Numbered from the stretch's first letter, positions 9,450 to 18,767 are shown. The stretch is DNA of 64,000 nucleotides from JALOLG01 sp963776935 (GCA_963776935.1 CAVZOP010000002.1:1116001-1180000); one strand, 5' to 3'. Numbers and translations are program-made. Notes: a model not told the origin generated them from the sequence alone.

Positions 9450-11591
9450 GTGATCAGTGCGCCGGCGCGGAGCGCCTACATCGTCTCGCCGGAGGGACAC
9501 ACCGGCAAGTCGGTCGTCGCGCTCGGGTTGCTCGACCTCCTCACGCGCCGGGTGCAGGCGGTCGGGGTGTTCCGCCCCGTCACCACATCGACCACCGGCG
9601 ACGACCAGGTCGTCAAGCTGCTGCTCGAGCACGGCGGCATCGACCTCCCGTACGAGTCGTGTGTCGGCGTGACGTATGAGGACGTCCACGCCGATCCCGA
9701 CGGCGCACTCGCGACGATCGTCGAGCGGTACCGCGCCATCGAACGCGAGTCAGATGTCGTCGTGATCGTCGGTTCCGACTACACCGACGTCGCCGGGCCG
9801 ACCGAGCTCACCTTCAATGCCCGGATCGCCGCCAACCTGGGCGCACCCGTGCTGCTCGTCGTGAGTGCCTTCGGCCGCACGCCCGACGACGTCGCCCAAC
9901 TGGTCGAGATCGCCACCGCCGAGCTCGACCACGCGCACGCGACCACGATCGGCACCATCGCCAACCGCTGCCATCCAGACCAGCTCGACGCGGTCCGCCA
10001 ACGATTGTCCGAGTCCGGCCTGCCCACGTGGGCGTTGCCCGAGACCCCGCTGCTGTCAGCACCGCTCGTCGCCGACCTGATGACCGCCCTCGACGGCGAG
10101 CTGCTCTTCGGCGACGAAGCGATGCTGGACCGCGAGGCCGAACACATGCTGGTGTGTGGGATGAACGTCGAGCACGTGCTCGAACGCCTGCTCGACGGTC
10201 AGCTCTGCATCGCCGCGGGCGATCGTCCGGAGGTGCTGGTGGCACTCGCGTCGGCCAACGCCGCCGAGGGCTTTCCCTCGCTGGCGGGCGTCGTGCTCAA
10301 TGGTGGGTTCCGGCCGGGCGATCACGTGGTGCGACTCGTCCGAGGGCTCGACGAGCGCCTACCGGTCGTCGCCACGGCCCACGACTCCTACGACGCGGCG
10401 CGCATCGTGGCATCCACGCGGGGGCTCCTCGGCCGAGGCACGCAGCGCAAGATCGACACCGCGTTGAGCGTGTTCGAAGCGCACATCGCGCCAGATTCTC
10501 TGCTGCAGACCCTCGACGTCCCGCGCAGCGCGGTGGTCACGCCGCTGATGTTCGAGTCGATGCTGCTCGAGCGTGCCCGGACGAACCGTCGGCACATCGT
10601 GTTGGCCGAGGGTGACGACGATCGCATCCTGCGCGCCGCATCCACCCTCCTGTCCCGCCAGGTCGTCGACCTCACGCTGCTCGGGGTCGAATCGCAGGTA
10701 CGGGCCCAGGCCGCCGCGCTCGGTCTCGACATCGACCGTGCGAACGTCGTCGATCCGCGGTCGTCGGACCTGCTCGAGCGGTTCGCCGTGGAGTACGACC
10801 GGTTGCGCGCCCACAAGGGGATGACGCTCGAGCGTGCTCGCGACATCGTGCGCGACGTCTCGTACTTCGCCACGATGATGGTGCACTCCGGGCACGCCGA
10901 CGGCATGGTCTCGGGCGCCGCCCATTCCACTGCGCACACGATCACTCCGGCGTTCGAGATCATCAAGACCGCACCTGGCATCAAGAGCGTGTCGTCGGTG
11001 TTCCTCATGTGCCTGGCCGATCGTGTTCTCGTCTACGGCGACTGTGCGGTCATTCCGGACCCGACCGTGGAGGAGTTGGCCGGCATCGCCATCTCGTCGG
11101 CGGCGACCGCGACTCAGTTCGGGATCGAGCCACGCGTGGCGATGCTGTCGTACTCGACCGGCGAGTCGGGAAGCGGCGCCGACGTCGACAAGGTGAGGGC
11201 GGCGACGGAGCTGGTCCACGCGCGACGCCCCGACCTCCCCGTCGACGGTCCGATCCAGTACGACGCAGCCGTGGATGCCGCGGTCGGCGCGGCGAAGCTG
11301 CCGGGTTCTGATGTCGCCGGCCGGGCGACCGTGTTCGTCTTCCCCGACCTCAACACCGGCAACAACACCTACAAGGCCGTCCAGCGATCCGCTGGCGCGG
11401 TGGCGATCGGCCCCGTCCTGCAGGGCCTCAACAAGCCGGTCAACGATCTCTCGCGGGGCGCCACGGTTCGCGACATCGTGAACACCGTCGCGATCACGGC
11501 GATCCAGGCGGACGCCCTGAAGTCCGAGCCCGGCACGGCCGACACCGACACCGACACCGACACCAAAAATGACGGCGCGTCGCGTCCATGA
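9450..11591 (+). CDS. pta: phosphate acetyltransferase, long form with N-terminal P-loop and DRTGG domains
   Basis: 713 residues. Pta converts acetyl-CoA and phosphate to acetyl-phosphate and CoA. Residues 10-190 form a dethiobiotin-synthetase-like P-loop domain (SPEGHTGKSVVALGL), 200-310 the DRTGG-type regulatory domain, and 375-695 the PTA_PTB catalytic domain with HSGHADGMVSGAAHST and LSYSTGESGSGADVDKV. This long architecture is usual in actinobacteria and enterics. The C-terminal tail carries four Asp-Thr pairs from a six-base repeat. The GTG start follows the monooxygenase stop by one base. The stop overlaps the ackA ATG (ATGA), the standard pta-ackA coupling. Confidence 0.95.
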   Translation: MISAPARSAYIVSPEGHTGKSVVALGLLDLLTRRVQAVGVFRPVTTSTTGDDQVVKLLLEHGGIDLPYESCVGVTYEDVHADPDGALATIVERYRAIERESDVVVIVGSDYTDVAGPTELTFNARIAANLGAPVLLVVSAFGRTPDDVAQLVEIATAELDHAHATTIGTIANRCHPDQLDAVRQRLSESGLPTWALPETPLLSAPLVADLMTALDGELLFGDEAMLDREAEHMLVCGMNVEHVLERLLDGQLCIAAGDRPEVLVALASANAAEGFPSLAGVVLNGGFRPGDHVVRLVRGLDERLPVVATAHDSYDAARIVASTRGLLGRGTQRKIDTALSVFEAHIAPDSLLQTLDVPRSAVVTPLMFESMLLERARTNRRHIVLAEGDDDRILRAASTLLSRQVVDLTLLGVESQVRAQAAALGLDIDRANVVDPRSSDLLERFAVEYDRLRAHKGMTLERARDIVRDVSYFATMMVHSGHADGMVSGAAHSTAHTITPAFEIIKTAPGIKSVSSVFLMCLADRVLVYGDCAVIPDPTVEELAGIAISSAATATQFGIEPRVAMLSYSTGESGSGADVDKVRAATELVHARRPDLPVDGPIQYDAAVDAAVGAAKLPGSDVAGRATVFVFPDLNTGNNTYKAVQRSAGAVAIGPVLQGLNKPVNDLSRGATVRDIVNTVAITAIQADALKSEPGTADTDTDTDTKNDGASRP
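11541..11564 (+). repeat. hexanucleotide repeat (gacacc x4) in the pta tail
   Basis: Four perfect copies of gacacc encode alternating Asp-Thr just before the pta stop and the coupled ackA start. Copy-number change would only add or remove Asp-Thr pairs, so the frame is kept. Confidence 0.8.
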
Positions 11592-12787
11592 ACGCGACCG
11601 TGCTCGTCCTCAACTCGGGCTCGTCGTCGATCAAGTACGAGTTGGTGGACCCGCACCGCACCGAGCGCCTGGCGTCTGGGTTCATCGAGCGCATCGGCGA
11701 GGAGATGGCGCGCGTCGAGCACACATTCGACGGGACCACGACAGAGCGCCTCACCCCACTCGCAACACATCGCGAGGCGCTGTTGACCGCGCTCGCACTG
11801 TTCGACGAGCTCGGCCCGCGGCTGGCCGACGTCGGCGTCGTAGCGGTCGGCCACCGGGTCGTGATGGGCGGCGAGCGGTTTGCCGGCGCCGTGCTGATCG
11901 ATGCCGACGTCACCGCCACCATCGAGCGGCTCTCACCGCTCGCGCCCCTGCACAACCCGGCCAACCTCGCCGGCATCGAGGTCGCCCGTGAGCTGCTCCC
12001 CGACACCGCCCACGTCGCCGTGTTCGACACCGCCTTCTTCCACGACCTGCCGAAGGCCGCCACCACGTACGCCCTCGATCGCGACGTCGCCGCCCGGCAT
12101 TCGGTGCGCCGGTACGGTTTCCATGGCACGTCCCACCAGTACGTGTCGCGCGTGGCCGCCGAGGTCCTCGGCCGCGATGTGCGTCAGCTCAGGCAGATCG
12201 TGTTGCACCTCGGCAACGGGGCATCGGCTTCGGCGGTGTTGCACGGTTCGCCCGTCGATACGTCGATGGGCATGACGCCGCTCGAAGGCCTCGTCATGGG
12301 GACGCGCACCGGCGACATCGATGCCGCCATCGTCGTCCACCTCTCGCGCAACGCCGGCATGAGCATCGACGAGATCGACGACCTGCTCAACAAGCGGTCG
12401 GGTATGAAGGGCCTCACGGGTCACAACGACATGCGGGAGGTGCACCGCCTCATCGCCGCCGGGGATGTCGATGCGCGCCTCGGACTCGATGTCTACGTGC
12501 ACCGGTTGCGGAAGTACATCGGCGCCTACGCGGCGGTCATGGGCGGGCTCGACGCGCTCTCGTTCACGGCGGGAATCGGCGAGAACGATGCCGTGGTGCG
12601 CGCCGAGACGGCCGACGGGTTGGGGTTCCTCGGCGTGGAGATCGACCCCGTGCGCAACGCCGTGCAGTCGGACAGCCCGCGGCTGATCTCACCCGATGCG
12701 GCCGGCGTCGCCGTCATGGTCATCCCGACCGACGAAGAGATGGCGATCGCACTGGAGACGATGGCGCTCCTCGACCGCCCGACTTGA
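11588..12787 (+). CDS. ackA: acetate kinase
   Basis: 399 residues, the normal AckA length. Makes ATP and acetate from acetyl-phosphate, or runs in reverse for acetate activation. ASKHA-fold motifs are intact: VLNSGSSSIKYEL at the N-terminus, FDTAFFHDLP, RRYGFHGTSHQYVS, HLGNGASASAV, the MGTRTGDID segment and the late phosphate/adenosine loop SFTAGIGEND. The ATG overlaps the pta stop codon, so translation is coupled. It converges with a small basic-protein gene on the other strand and may overlap it by up to 68 bases. Confidence 0.97.
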   Translation: MNATVLVLNSGSSSIKYELVDPHRTERLASGFIERIGEEMARVEHTFDGTTTERLTPLATHREALLTALALFDELGPRLADVGVVAVGHRVVMGGERFAGAVLIDADVTATIERLSPLAPLHNPANLAGIEVARELLPDTAHVAVFDTAFFHDLPKAATTYALDRDVAARHSVRRYGFHGTSHQYVSRVAAEVLGRDVRQLRQIVLHLGNGASASAVLHGSPVDTSMGMTPLEGLVMGTRTGDIDAAIVVHLSRNAGMSIDEIDDLLNKRSGMKGLTGHNDMREVHRLIAAGDVDARLGLDVYVHRLRKYIGAYAAVMGGLDALSFTAGIGENDAVVRAETADGLGFLGVEIDPVRNAVQSDSPRLISPDAAGVAVMVIPTDEEMAIALETMALLDRPT

Positions 12788-13121
12788 CGACGGTCAGTAA
12801 CGACGGTCGTTGGTCTTCTTCTTCGGGCGGAGCCTTGAACGGCGCCTCGACGAGCATCTCGAAATGAGCATCGTCGGGTTGGTTGGGCTCGTTCAGCCGT
12901 TGCAGGAACGACTTGAGCGCGGCTCGGGCGGGCGCCACATGGGCACCCTTCAGCCCGACCGACCGGCTCATCGCGTCCTTCGCCCTCGCGACACGTTCCT
13001 TGCGGGCTGCCTTCTCCTCGTCGGAGTACACCTTGGTGACCTTGTTGGCCCGGGCCGCCTGCTCGGCGAGCCGACGTGCCTCTGATTCCTGGAGCGGTGT
13101 GAGTTTGGCTGGAGTCGCCAC
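12720..13121 (-). CDS. small charged hypothetical protein; probable frameshift near its end
   Basis: Read without correction this gives about 133 residues, starting at a GTG (13119-13121) that has AAAGGA eight bases upstream. An ATG six codons earlier is less well placed. The N-terminal 100 residues are helical and rich in Ala, Lys, Arg and Glu (LTPLQESEARRLAEQAARANK). No family is recognised. The last 35 residues (RPSLLTVVKSGGRG...) run antisense into ackA. One base of frameshift near 12826 would instead end the protein in PKKKTNDRRY and a TGA at 12794-12796, six bases from the ackA stop. I think that is the true end. A basic C-terminal tail would suit a nucleic-acid or ribosome partner, but this is a guess. 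Confidence 0.55.
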   Translation of the reverse strand: MATPAKLTPLQESEARRLAEQAARANKVTKVYSDEEKAARKERVARAKDAMSRSVGLKGAHVAPARAALKSFLQRLNEPNQPDDAHFEMLVEAPFKAPPEEEDQRPSLLTVVKSGGRGAPSSPVRSPSLRRSG

Positions 13122-13142
13122 GTTCGTGTTCCTTTGCATCGG

Positions 13143-13159
13143 GGTACCCGGAGGGTACC
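13143..13159. promoter_or_regulatory. perfect inverted repeat upstream of the small charged protein gene
   Basis: ggtaccc-gga(g)-ggtacc forms a near-perfect dyad with seven-base arms and a three-base centre, 22 bases before the minus-strand GTG start at 13121. It could be an operator or a 5' leader hairpin. It lies in the 166-base divergent gap with the enoyl-CoA hydratase gene. Confidence 0.35.
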
Positions 13160-13287
13160 GAGCCTGACCGATTTCGCCGCCGTGCAACGAATTCTTGCCG
13201 CCCCCAGCTGGTGTGACTCGTCGTCGGAAAGCACATGCGACGATGCTGAGCTGTCCCGACGTATTCACGGAAAGGCGTGCCGTTCCA

Positions 13288-13953
13288 ATGAGCGAGCTGC
13301 TCCAGTTGGAGCACAACGGGCCGGTCACGATCGTCACGCTCGACCGACCCGAGAAGAAGAACGCGCTGTCGATCGCCCTTCGCGACGCGCTGTCCGACAC
13401 GTTTGCCGACCTCGCCGACCGGGCGGAGACGAAGACGGTGATCGTCACCGGGGCTGGTGACGTGTTCTGCGCCGGCTTCGACCTCGCCGAGTTCGGTGAC
13501 GCCGATCGGCAGGCCGAGCTGTGGGCATCGAGTGACCGGTTCCACCACGCGATCCTGGGCTGCCCGATCCCGACGATCGCCGCCGTCAATGGGCCGGCAC
13601 TTGCCGGCGGGTTCGACCTGGCGTGCCTCTGCGACATCCGCATCGCGTCGACGACCGCTCGCTTCGCGCATCCCGAGCAACGCTGGACGACAGTGCTGTA
13701 CCGCACGCTGCACGATCTGGTGGGCGGTGGCACCGCCCACGATCTCGCGCTCACCGGCCGCCCGGTCGACGCCGACGAGGCGCGAACGATCGGTCTCGTC
13801 GCCGACGTCGTGCCACCCGATCGGTTGATGGAGGCGGCGTTCGCGCGAGCGGAGATGATCGCCGAGGCGCCCCGCGACGCACTGGTCGCGACCAAGGCCA
13901 AGATCATCGCGGCACGCGGGATCGCTCCCGACGTCCCGACCCTGTCGATATGA
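13288..13953 (+). CDS. enoyl-CoA hydratase/isomerase (crotonase) family protein
   Basis: 221 residues, shorter than the usual 255-270, lacking some of the C-terminal helices. Crotonase-fold proteins act on acyl-CoA thioesters. The two oxyanion-hole strands are present: FCAGFDLAEF near 64-73 and NGPALAGGFDL near 100-110. The usual GGTQRL segment is changed to RWTTVLYRTLHDLVGGGTAHDL, and the Glu pair of true hydratases is not evident, so isomerase, hydrolase or decarboxylase activity is equally possible. Start ATG at 13288 is preceded by a GGAAAGG-type ribosome site. No other fatty-acid oxidation gene is adjacent. Confidence 0.8.
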   Translation: MSELLQLEHNGPVTIVTLDRPEKKNALSIALRDALSDTFADLADRAETKTVIVTGAGDVFCAGFDLAEFGDADRQAELWASSDRFHHAILGCPIPTIAAVNGPALAGGFDLACLCDIRIASTTARFAHPEQRWTTVLYRTLHDLVGGGTAHDLALTGRPVDADEARTIGLVADVVPPDRLMEAAFARAEMIAEAPRDALVATKAKIIAARGIAPDVPTLSI

Positions 13954-13989
13954 CGTTCTGGCGGGCGGCGAAGGGGCGACGGCTTGCGC

Positions 13990-15237
13990 CTATTCCTCGG
14001 GAGGAGGGGGCTGGACGACCGGCGCGATCGCGGCTGAGAGCGCGAACAGGACGGTCACACTGACGAGTGCGTTCAACACCGTGATCTGGTCGCCGAGGAA
14101 CCCGATCAGGGGCGGGCCCGCCAGGAACGCGCAGTAGCCGATCGACGAGACCACGCTGACCCGGCTGGCGGCCCGCGCCGGCTCGTCGGCCCCCGCACTC
14201 ATGCCGACCGGGAACCCGAGGGAGGCGCCCAGACCCCACAACACCACTCCGCAAAGGGCCAACCAGGTGACGGGCGCCAGCACGAACAGCATCGTCCCGG
14301 CGATACCGACGAGTGCGATCGTGCGCACGACGGTCACTCGCCCGTAGCGGTCGAGCAGGGCGGGTCCGAACCACCGGGCGACGGTCATCGATGCCAGGAA
14401 CACTGCGAACGCCAGGGTGCCCAACGCTTCGGACGCGTGGTGATCGTCGATCACCGCCACCGCGATCCAGTCGTTGGCCACGCCCTCGGCAAACGCGAAC
14501 GCGAGCACGAAGACGCCGATGAGCAGCGTGCGCGGCTCTCGCCAGGCCGCGAACGCGCCTCGTCGGGCGACCTCCGGGTTCGACGGTCCGGCGACCACAC
14601 CGCTCGTGTCGTACGTCGCCACCGCCGAGTGGTCGTGGTCCTGCTCCGGGAGGAATCGTGTCGCGGCGAACATGACCGACGGGGCAACCACGAAGGCGAT
14701 CATCACGAGGTGCACGGTGACCGACACCCCGCCGGCGACCATCGCCGCGCCGACGAGTGCGCCGGTCACGGTGCCCAGGCTGAACCCGGCGTGGAATCGG
14801 GACATGATCGATCGGCCGAGTTGCTGCTCGACGTAGGCGCCGTGCACGTTGATCGCCACATCCCAGGCGCCCGCCGCGAGCCCGAAGAGGAACAGACCGA
14901 CAACGACCGGTGCGACCCCGATCCGGTACCCGAAGGCGACCGTCAAGAGCGCGACACCGAGCAGGGCGGCGGTGACGGTGACCGTACGTCGCGAGCCGAA
15001 GCGGGCGATCGTCGGACCGGACAGGGGCAGCGACAGGAGCGAACCGACGGCGACCGAGAGCAGGACCAGGCCGAGCTCGGACGGTTCGAGATCGAGCCGA
15101 TCACGGACCTGGGGGATCCGCGACGCCCACGAGGCGATCGCGAAGCCCGCACCTCCGAACGTCACGTAGCTGGCGATCACCGCCCGCTTGACCCGGCGCA
15201 GGTCGGGTGCGATCTGGACGTCGGGCGTGGATGTCAT
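13990..15237 (-). CDS. MFS transporter
   Basis: 415 residues with about twelve hydrophobic segments. It includes the cytoplasmic loop SGPTIARFGSRRTV between segments 2 and 3 and FGLAAGAWDVAINVHGAYVE in segment 4, a pattern seen in the FucP/YbjJ-like group of MFS permeases whose ligands are sugars or small metabolites. The C-terminus is short and Pro/Glu-rich (VQPPPPEE). It stands alone on the minus strand between two plus-strand genes. Substrate unknown. Confidence 0.85.
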   Translation of the reverse strand: MTSTPDVQIAPDLRRVKRAVIASYVTFGGAGFAIASWASRIPQVRDRLDLEPSELGLVLLSVAVGSLLSLPLSGPTIARFGSRRTVTVTAALLGVALLTVAFGYRIGVAPVVVGLFLFGLAAGAWDVAINVHGAYVEQQLGRSIMSRFHAGFSLGTVTGALVGAAMVAGGVSVTVHLVMIAFVVAPSVMFAATRFLPEQDHDHSAVATYDTSGVVAGPSNPEVARRGAFAAWREPRTLLIGVFVLAFAFAEGVANDWIAVAVIDDHHASEALGTLAFAVFLASMTVARWFGPALLDRYGRVTVVRTIALVGIAGTMLFVLAPVTWLALCGVVLWGLGASLGFPVGMSAGADEPARAASRVSVVSSIGYCAFLAGPPLIGFLGDQITVLNALVSVTVLFALSAAIAPVVQPPPPEE

Positions 15238-15356
15238 CGTCTCTCGGGGTCGTGAAATGGCCAGGCGCGGCCGGCCGGCGCCGCTCGGCGCCTTCGGAAT
15301 CCTACGGAGGCATGCCCGAGATCTCCCTCTGTCCTGGCGGCTGGCACGATGGCCAC

Positions 15357-16835
15357 GTGCGCTTCTTCGACGGTCTCGACACCGTCCGCCGAGCCCGGCA
15401 ATGTCTGGACGACGGCGGTTTCACTCTCGACGCCCTGACAGAGCGCCTTGGGATCCACGCCTTCGCCCACTTGGCCCTGGGCGAACTGGCTCCGCTGCGC
15501 CGAGCGACGCGGGCGGGTGATCGCCTCGACACGCTTCTCCACCTGTTCGTGCTCGGCCTGCCCGTCTCGCTGGCGGATGCACGGGCGGCGTTGGACCGGC
15601 TCGCCGTCGAGGAGTGGGCCGCCGGCGGTGTGGTCGACATCGACGACCGTGGGGTCAGGAGTCGGCTCGCCATCCGGCCGCTGGGCGGTCCGGCGAACTG
15701 GTTGGTGGCGCATGATTTCGCGCGGCCGGCCGAGGTTGCGATCTCGGCCGACCACGTGCTCGGGATGAGCGCGTCGACGATGGCGTTGGCGGGGGCCACC
15801 ATCCGCCGCGAGATCTCCAATGCGTTCGACCTCGGCACCGGGTGTGGTGTGCAAGCCCTGCACGCTTCAGTGCACAGCGACCGGGTGGTCGCCTCCGACA
15901 TCAATCCGCGGGCGACAGCGTGCGCCACCCTGACGATGGAGCTCAACGCAGTATCCAATGTGGAGGTCGTTCACGGCGACCTGTTCGTTCCGGTCGACGA
16001 CGAGCGCTTCGAACTGGTGGTCGCCAACCCTCCGTTCGTCATCTCCCCATCCCGTCGCTATCTCTTCCGCGACAGCGAGGCGGAAGTTGACGGGTTGTGC
16101 CGCCAACTCGTCCGAACCGCGCCGGGACACCTCGCCGAGGGCGGACATTGTCAGCTGCTGGGTTCATGGGCGCACGTGGCCGCAGAGGATTGGCGCGACC
16201 GCCTGCGAACCTGGTTCGACGACACCGGGTGCGACGCCCTCGTGCTCGAGCGCGAGGCGTTGGAGCCGAGCGCCCACGCCGCGAGCTGGCTGCGTCAGAC
16301 CGAGCCACCCGGCCAGTGGCAGCCCGAGTACGACGAGTGGATGGCGTACTACGACCGGCACCGCATCGAGGCCGTCGGCTTCGGTCTCATCACCATGCGG
16401 AAGCGAGTCTCGGGCGACGGCTGGTTCCGCGCCGAGGAATCTCCGCAGGACTGGTCGATGCCGTGTGGGGATCACCTCGGTGCGGTGTTCGAGCTGGCCG
16501 ACTTCCTCGACGGCGTCGCGGACGGACGCTTGGTCGACGTCGCACTGCGGATCGCTCCCGACGTGGTCCTCGACGAGCGAGCCCAGCCGGTACCGCAGGG
16601 CTGGGCCGTCTCCGACCGGATGCTGCGCCAGACCGCGGGGCTCTGCCGGGAAGGCCAAGTCGACGCGGCTGTCGCCGCCATCGCCGCCGCCTGCGACGGC
16701 GTTCGACCACTCGGTGCCGTGCTCGCCGAGACCGCCCGCGCGGCCGACACCGACCCGTCGGCGCTCGCCCGAGCCGCCCTGCCGGTGGTGCACCGCCTGG
16801 TGGAGCGCGGGTTCCTGTTGCCGGTGATCGAGTGA
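15357..16835 (+). CDS. class I SAM-dependent methyltransferase (HemK/MTS-like NPPF type)
   Basis: About 492 residues. A helical N-terminal domain (about 1-130) precedes a Rossmann methyltransferase core with FDLGTGCGVQALHA (motif I) near 160-175 and VVANPPFV (motif IV) near 222-229. NPP[FY] is typical of enzymes that methylate amide or amino nitrogens in protein or nucleic acid. A C-terminal region of about 150 residues with winged-helix character follows. The start is uncertain: GTG 15357 is used, and an in-frame ATG at 15312 has GGAGG only one base away, which is too close. It converges with the Hcp gene with two bases between stops. The true target is not deducible. Confidence 0.8.
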   Translation: MRFFDGLDTVRRARQCLDDGGFTLDALTERLGIHAFAHLALGELAPLRRATRAGDRLDTLLHLFVLGLPVSLADARAALDRLAVEEWAAGGVVDIDDRGVRSRLAIRPLGGPANWLVAHDFARPAEVAISADHVLGMSASTMALAGATIRREISNAFDLGTGCGVQALHASVHSDRVVASDINPRATACATLTMELNAVSNVEVVHGDLFVPVDDERFELVVANPPFVISPSRRYLFRDSEAEVDGLCRQLVRTAPGHLAEGGHCQLLGSWAHVAAEDWRDRLRTWFDDTGCDALVLEREALEPSAHAASWLRQTEPPGQWQPEYDEWMAYYDRHRIEAVGFGLITMRKRVSGDGWFRAEESPQDWSMPCGDHLGAVFELADFLDGVADGRLVDVALRIAPDVVLDERAQPVPQGWAVSDRMLRQTAGLCREGQVDAAVAAIAAACDGVRPLGAVLAETARAADTDPSALARAALPVVHRLVERGFLLPVIE

Positions 16836-16837
16836 GG

Positions 16838-17326
16838 TCAGAGCTTCTTGTTGGTCTTCACGTCGAACCCGGCCTGGACGGGCGCGCCGACCTTCCCGGT
16901 CGCCGTCTGGGGCGCGTAACTGACCTCGATCTTGCTGTAGTTCAGGGAGAACTGCTCGACCGGCTCGCCGGCGTCGCTGCCACTGTGTTGGTCGCTGGTG
17001 ACGACGACGTCGGACAGCTTGTACTTCAAGAACTCGGCGGACTTGCTCTTGCCGGCGCTCCGAACGCCCGACAGCGCCGCAGTCTTGTGATGCGTGCCGG
17101 TGGCACAGGACAGGAACAGCATGGGCGACGCCTTGCTGATCCTGGCGACGAAATGAAAGTCCTGAAACGCGGCCTTGCCCGCACCGCCACCGCCGCCCGA
17201 TCCCGTGCCGCCACCGGGATGGGAGACACCCCACGACCAGGACAGCACATCGATCTCGTCCTTGTGACTGACATCGGTGGACTCGCCGTCGATCCCGTCG
17301 ATCTTGAGGAACCAACTCTCTGACAC
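16838..17326 (-). CDS. Hcp-family (type VI secretion tube-like) protein, orphan
   Basis: 162 residues. Hcp forms hexameric rings stacked into the inner tube of contractile injection systems. The pattern matches: N-terminal FLKIDGIDGES, DEIDVLSWSWGVSHPGG, a glycine-rich loop (GGGTGSGGGGGAGK, about 38-51), FQDFHFVARISKASP, LFLSCATGTHHKTA and a C-terminal SYAPQ segment. No sheath, baseplate, VgrG or ClpV gene is in the window, and actinobacteria generally lack a canonical T6SS. Single Hcp-like proteins are nonetheless widespread in soil and aquatic actinobacteria, with no settled role. No signal peptide. Confidence 0.85.
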   Translation of the reverse strand: MSESWFLKIDGIDGESTDVSHKDEIDVLSWSWGVSHPGGGTGSGGGGGAGKAAFQDFHFVARISKASPMLFLSCATGTHHKTAALSGVRSAGKSKSAEFLKYKLSDVVVTSDQHSGSDAGEPVEQFSLNYSKIEVSYAPQTATGKVGAPVQAGFDVKTNKKL

Positions 17327-17401
17327 AACCTCACATTGCCGGATCGTCAGCGCGCACGCAAGGGCGATCGGTGCGACCCGTCCAACGCCTGTGCCCGCCG
17401 C

Positions 17402-18133
17402 TCACGACACCCAGTTGATCCCGAACGCCACGGCGAAACCGAGCGTCGTGGCGAGACCGACAGTACGACCCGCGTGCTCGTAGGCCTCGGGCATCATCGA
17501 CGTCGAAAGCATCGTCAGGATCGCGCCGCCCGCGAACGCGAACATGAACGCGAGCGTGCTGGGTGCGGCACCGTCGAGGAGCACGTAGCCGACGGCAGCC
17601 GAAATCCCGCAAACCACCGCGATGCCTCCCCAGAGGCCCACGACGGCACGATTCGTCCAGCCGCTGTTGCGCAGGCTCGTCGTCGCGGCGATCGATTCCG
17701 GGAGGTTCGACACGAACACGGCGACCAGCATCGACGCCGCCACGTTGCCGGTCTGGAGCACGGTCAGACCGAGCACCGCGGATTCGGGGACGCCATCGAG
17801 CACGGTCCCGAGCACGATGGCGAATTGTCCGGCGCTCTGTTGTTGCCCTCCGATGTCCTTGCGGTTTCCGTAGCCCGCCTTGGAGATCGCCAGGTCGCCG
17901 ACGAAGAACACGATCGCGCCGACGAAGAAGCCGAGCGTGGTTCCACCGCTCCCGCCGGAGGTTTCGGCCGCCTCCTCGACGAGCTCGAATGACGCGGCAC
18001 TCAACAGCACGCCGGCGCCAAATCCCATGACGAGGCCGAGCACCACAGGGCGCGGCGGTCGCCACGCCGCGATCAGTGCACCGAGCAGCAGCGACGAAGC
18101 GCCGAACGCTCCCCATCCGAACGCTTCGAGCAC
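17402..18133 (-). CDS. ZIP-family divalent metal transporter
   Basis: 243 residues with eight predicted membrane segments. The metal-site helices are recognisable: VLGTVLDGVPESAVLGL (segment 4, with Asp, Pro and Glu where ZIP proteins usually have HNxPEG) and VFVSNLPESIAATTSL (segment 5, where HNxPEG-like becomes SNLPES). The usual histidine-rich loop is absent and replaced by NRKDIGGQQQSAGQ. The changed ligands place it in the divergent bacterial ZIP group; zinc, iron or manganese uptake is possible. Single gene, 75 bases downstream of Hcp in the opposite reading sense of its neighbours to the left. Confidence 0.8.
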   Translation of the reverse strand: MLEAFGWGAFGASSLLLGALIAAWRPPRPVVLGLVMGFGAGVLLSAASFELVEEAAETSGGSGGTTLGFFVGAIVFFVGDLAISKAGYGNRKDIGGQQQSAGQFAIVLGTVLDGVPESAVLGLTVLQTGNVAASMLVAVFVSNLPESIAATTSLRNSGWTNRAVVGLWGGIAVVCGISAAVGYVLLDGAAPSTLAFMFAFAGGAILTMLSTSMMPEAYEHAGRTVGLATTLGFAVAFGINWVS

Positions 18134-18192
18134 CAGTGAGACTCCAGTCGTCGGTCCCGCAGCCCGTTCCGTTTGATCGTGTCGCCCACGGT

Positions 18193-18594
18193 TCAGGTGG
18201 CGACCTCACCCCCGTGGACGATGATCGCCCAGATCACTGCCGCGTCGACGGCGATGGACACCGTCGACCACACCGGTGACACGGACAGAAATGTGAACTG
18301 GGCAACCATGTGCACTCCAACCAGGACCGCCGACGTGATCAGGGCCCATGGCTTTCCGGCGAGGAGCGCAGCCGCGAGCACCATGAGGAGCACGCTGAAG
18401 ATGATGTGGATCCACCCCCATGTGGTGATGTCGAACGTCACCAGCCGGCCCTCGTCGACCACGAAGAAGTCGTCCTTGAGCAGCGCCACGAGTCCCACGA
18501 TGAAGCCGAACAATCCGTTGATGAACATGAAGATCGCGCCGAACGCGATCCAGCCAACCCACCGCGTGCGCGGGGCCGACGTGTGTGACTCCAT
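18193..18594 (-). CDS. small four-helix membrane protein (DUF7144-like)
   Basis: 133 residues. A cytoplasmic N-terminus precedes four hydrophobic segments: WVGWIAFGAIFMFINGLFG, the WGWIHIIFSVLLMVLAAALL stretch, WALITSAVLVGVHMVAQF and SIAVDAAVIWAIIVHG. The start is the ATG at 18592-18594 because GGAGGAGC stands five bases before it. The upstream extension is not needed. Actinobacteria carry many such proteins of unknown function, and the arrangement resembles DUF7144. Nothing in the neighbours gives a role. Confidence 0.7.
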   Translation of the reverse strand: MESHTSAPRTRWVGWIAFGAIFMFINGLFGFIVGLVALLKDDFFVVDEGRLVTFDITTWGWIHIIFSVLLMVLAAALLAGKPWALITSAVLVGVHMVAQFTFLSVSPVWSTVSIAVDAAVIWAIIVHGGEVAT

Positions 18595-18767
18595 GGGTGC
18601 TCCTCCAGTGGTGCGATCTGCTGAGGCCGTGATCGGCCCCTTCAATTCCTCCCAGGTCCACATGATCGATCCTGCGAGTCCGCCCGATCGTCACCCTCAG
18701 GGGGTGACGGCACGCCGCCCGCTCTGGATCAGACTGATCAGGATCCGCGGATCGAGGAGAAGCGCCG

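Noticed and set aside
16838..17326. A type VI secretion locus
   Set aside because: Only Hcp is present; no other component in the window.
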